Shown here: piece by piece, positions 63,258 through 64,000 of the stretch
Layout of the letters: every line of letters begins with the position of its first letter
Numbering within the stretch: the first letter of the stretch is position 1
Source: Saprospiraceae bacterium
GTDB taxonomy: Bacteria > Bacteroidota > Bacteroidia > Chitinophagales > Saprospiraceae
Assembly (NCBI GenBank): GCA_029251525.1
Contig: JAQXDE010000021.1
Location: forward strand, 35,759 to 99,758
Direction: 5' to 3'
Length of the DNA stretch: 64,000 bases
The notes under the pieces: generated by a model
The model's database searches: none
What the model was told of the DNA's origin: nothing
The model's input: the letters and a program-made list of their open reading frames with translations, nothing else
Position numbers and translations under genes: made by a program

Positions 63258-63656
63258 ATGAAAATTAACAACGATTTAAGCAATGATCAAAAAGCCATGA
63301 ATTTTAATGTTGAAAAAAAAAGAAGAGTAAAAAAGATCGAGAAGAGTTATATTAAACTTACAACTTTAGAACGTGCAAATCTTAAGCAGCTTTCCAGAAG
63401 GAAATTTATTTCAGTAAAAGCAATTAAACAAATTCTTGCTCTTATATTGTTTGATAAAGGTCGAACGATGACAGTAGTGATGGAGGAATTGGCATTAAGT
63501 CCTCAGACACTTTTGGGTTGGCGGAAAGATTTTAAAGAAAAAAGGATGGATTCTTTAATTGTTTTTTTAAAAAAAAGGAGACACAAGGATGATAGAGAAG
63601 ATGATGTAAACGATAATAATGATATTGGTAACAATGAGTTAGATTCATCAATTTAA
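63258..63656 (+). CDS. orphan IS630-type helix-turn-helix protein
   Basis: 132-residue protein. Residues about 34-100 match the N-terminal HTH unit of IS630-family transposases: KLTTLERANLKQLSRR, AIKQILALILFDKGRTM, VVMEELALSPQTLLGWRKDF. No catalytic DDE domain follows; after a basic patch (FLKKRRHKDDRED) comes an acidic Asp/Asn tail. No inverted repeats flank it and the next 300 bases hold no transposase remains, so this is either a leftover of an element or a protein that kept only the DNA-binding part, for example as a small regulator. The reading frame is intact. Confidence 0.6.
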   Translation: MKINNDLSNDQKAMNFNVEKKRRVKKIEKSYIKLTTLERANLKQLSRRKFISVKAIKQILALILFDKGRTMTVVMEELALSPQTLLGWRKDFKEKRMDSLIVFLKKRRHKDDREDDVNDNNDIGNNELDSSI

Positions 63657-64000
63657 TTCTCAGGTATTAAAATCATATTAATTAGCTGTTTGATCGATTT
63701 AGTGTAATGGATAGCTTTTATTGAATGAATCTAATTTTTTTTCAAAAAAGGGTAAGTTATATTGAATGAAAAGGCAGCTAGTTTTTGTAAGTGCACCGTA
63801 TAAAAATTTACATATACAATCTTGAACCTAATAAAATTGTGTATTGATTTGGTTTTTAAAGGTGGGAAGAAATTTTATTTTAAAAAGTTTCAATTTTTTC
63901 AAAAAAGATTTGGAAGTTAAAATAAAGCTTGTATATTTGCAGCCGCTTAACGAGAAAGATGGCATTGATGGATTAGAAAGTTAAGTTTATACCACACAGA
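63657..64000. other. right-edge intergenic stretch
   Basis: 344 bases without a gene. The last 90 bases hold a strong promoter (listed separately), so a gene or RNA read rightward starts at or beyond the window edge. Confidence 0.6.
63909..63939 (+). promoter_or_regulatory. strong Bacteroidota-type promoter near the right edge
   Basis: TTTG (63909-63912), exactly 19 bases, then TATATTTG (63932-63939) followed by CAGCCGC, the most complete promoter match in the window. Its gene lies past base 64000. The form TTTGCAGCCG is common before highly expressed or RNA genes in this phylum. Confidence 0.75.

Overview
The window is a chromosomal segment of an AT-rich member of the Bacteroidota. Lineage markers visible in the sequence are the gliding/type IX secretion genes gldE, gldD and a PorW/SprE-type lipoprotein, the mutY-ssb-gldE-gldD block, promoters of the TTTG-N19-TAnnTTTG type, A-rich translation starts rather than strong Shine-Dalgarno sites, and an F-type ATP synthase operon without atpD and atpC. 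The Saprospiria/Chitinophagia/Cytophagia side of the phylum is a reasonable guess, but nothing here proves a genus. Most genes are housekeeping. I saw no rRNA, tRNA, CRISPR array, prophage or intact insertion sequence.

Left part (1-12 kb): the 3' part of a CAT-fold acetyltransferase; a light-related DNA repair block (photolyase, DUF2805 protein, a DUF2256 zinc-ribbon-like protein, iron-sulfur (6-4) photolyase); a small membrane protein and mutL; an MscS channel on the other strand; a decayed helicase; adenine deaminase; and a lipoprotein that looks like an M48 peptidase without its metal-binding motif.

Middle left (12-30 kb): moxR; deoC-SPOR protein-rodA in overlapping order; tgt and an LptF/LptG-type permease closed by a perfect 28-bp hairpin; an ECF-like sigma factor with a near-ideal promoter; mutY, ssb, gldE, gldD; a frameshifted small membrane gene; a HAD phosphatase and an M23 peptidase on the minus strand, the latter divergent from the large porW/sprE gene; a sparse 0.76-kb stretch; prfA.

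Middle right (30-45 kb): mostly minus strand: TPR protein, SPASM radical SAM enzyme, cysS, a membrane-anchored endonuclease/exonuclease/phosphatase-fold protein, two rhomboid proteases, and a DUF4350-DUF4129-SpoIIM membrane cluster divergent from an RDD protein, followed by rlmD.

Right part (45-64 kb): a hybrid histidine kinase with its own Hpt protein; pheT, a small coiled-coil protein, zapA and rny; the ATP synthase operon atpB-E-F-F2-H-A-G with two different b subunits, a strong hairpin after atpE and a heptamer repeat before atpG; a sugar nucleotidyltransferase; a YgjP-like metalloprotease and serC; an orphan IS630-type helix-turn-helix protein; and at the right edge a strong promoter whose gene lies outside.

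The best candidates for unexplored biology are the DUF2805/DUF2256 pair between two photolyases, the b/b' ATP synthase with its RNA elements, the M48-like pseudo-peptidase, the zinc-ligand-free tRNA-guanine transglycosylase and the long SpoIIM fusion. None is a clearly new defence or mobile system.
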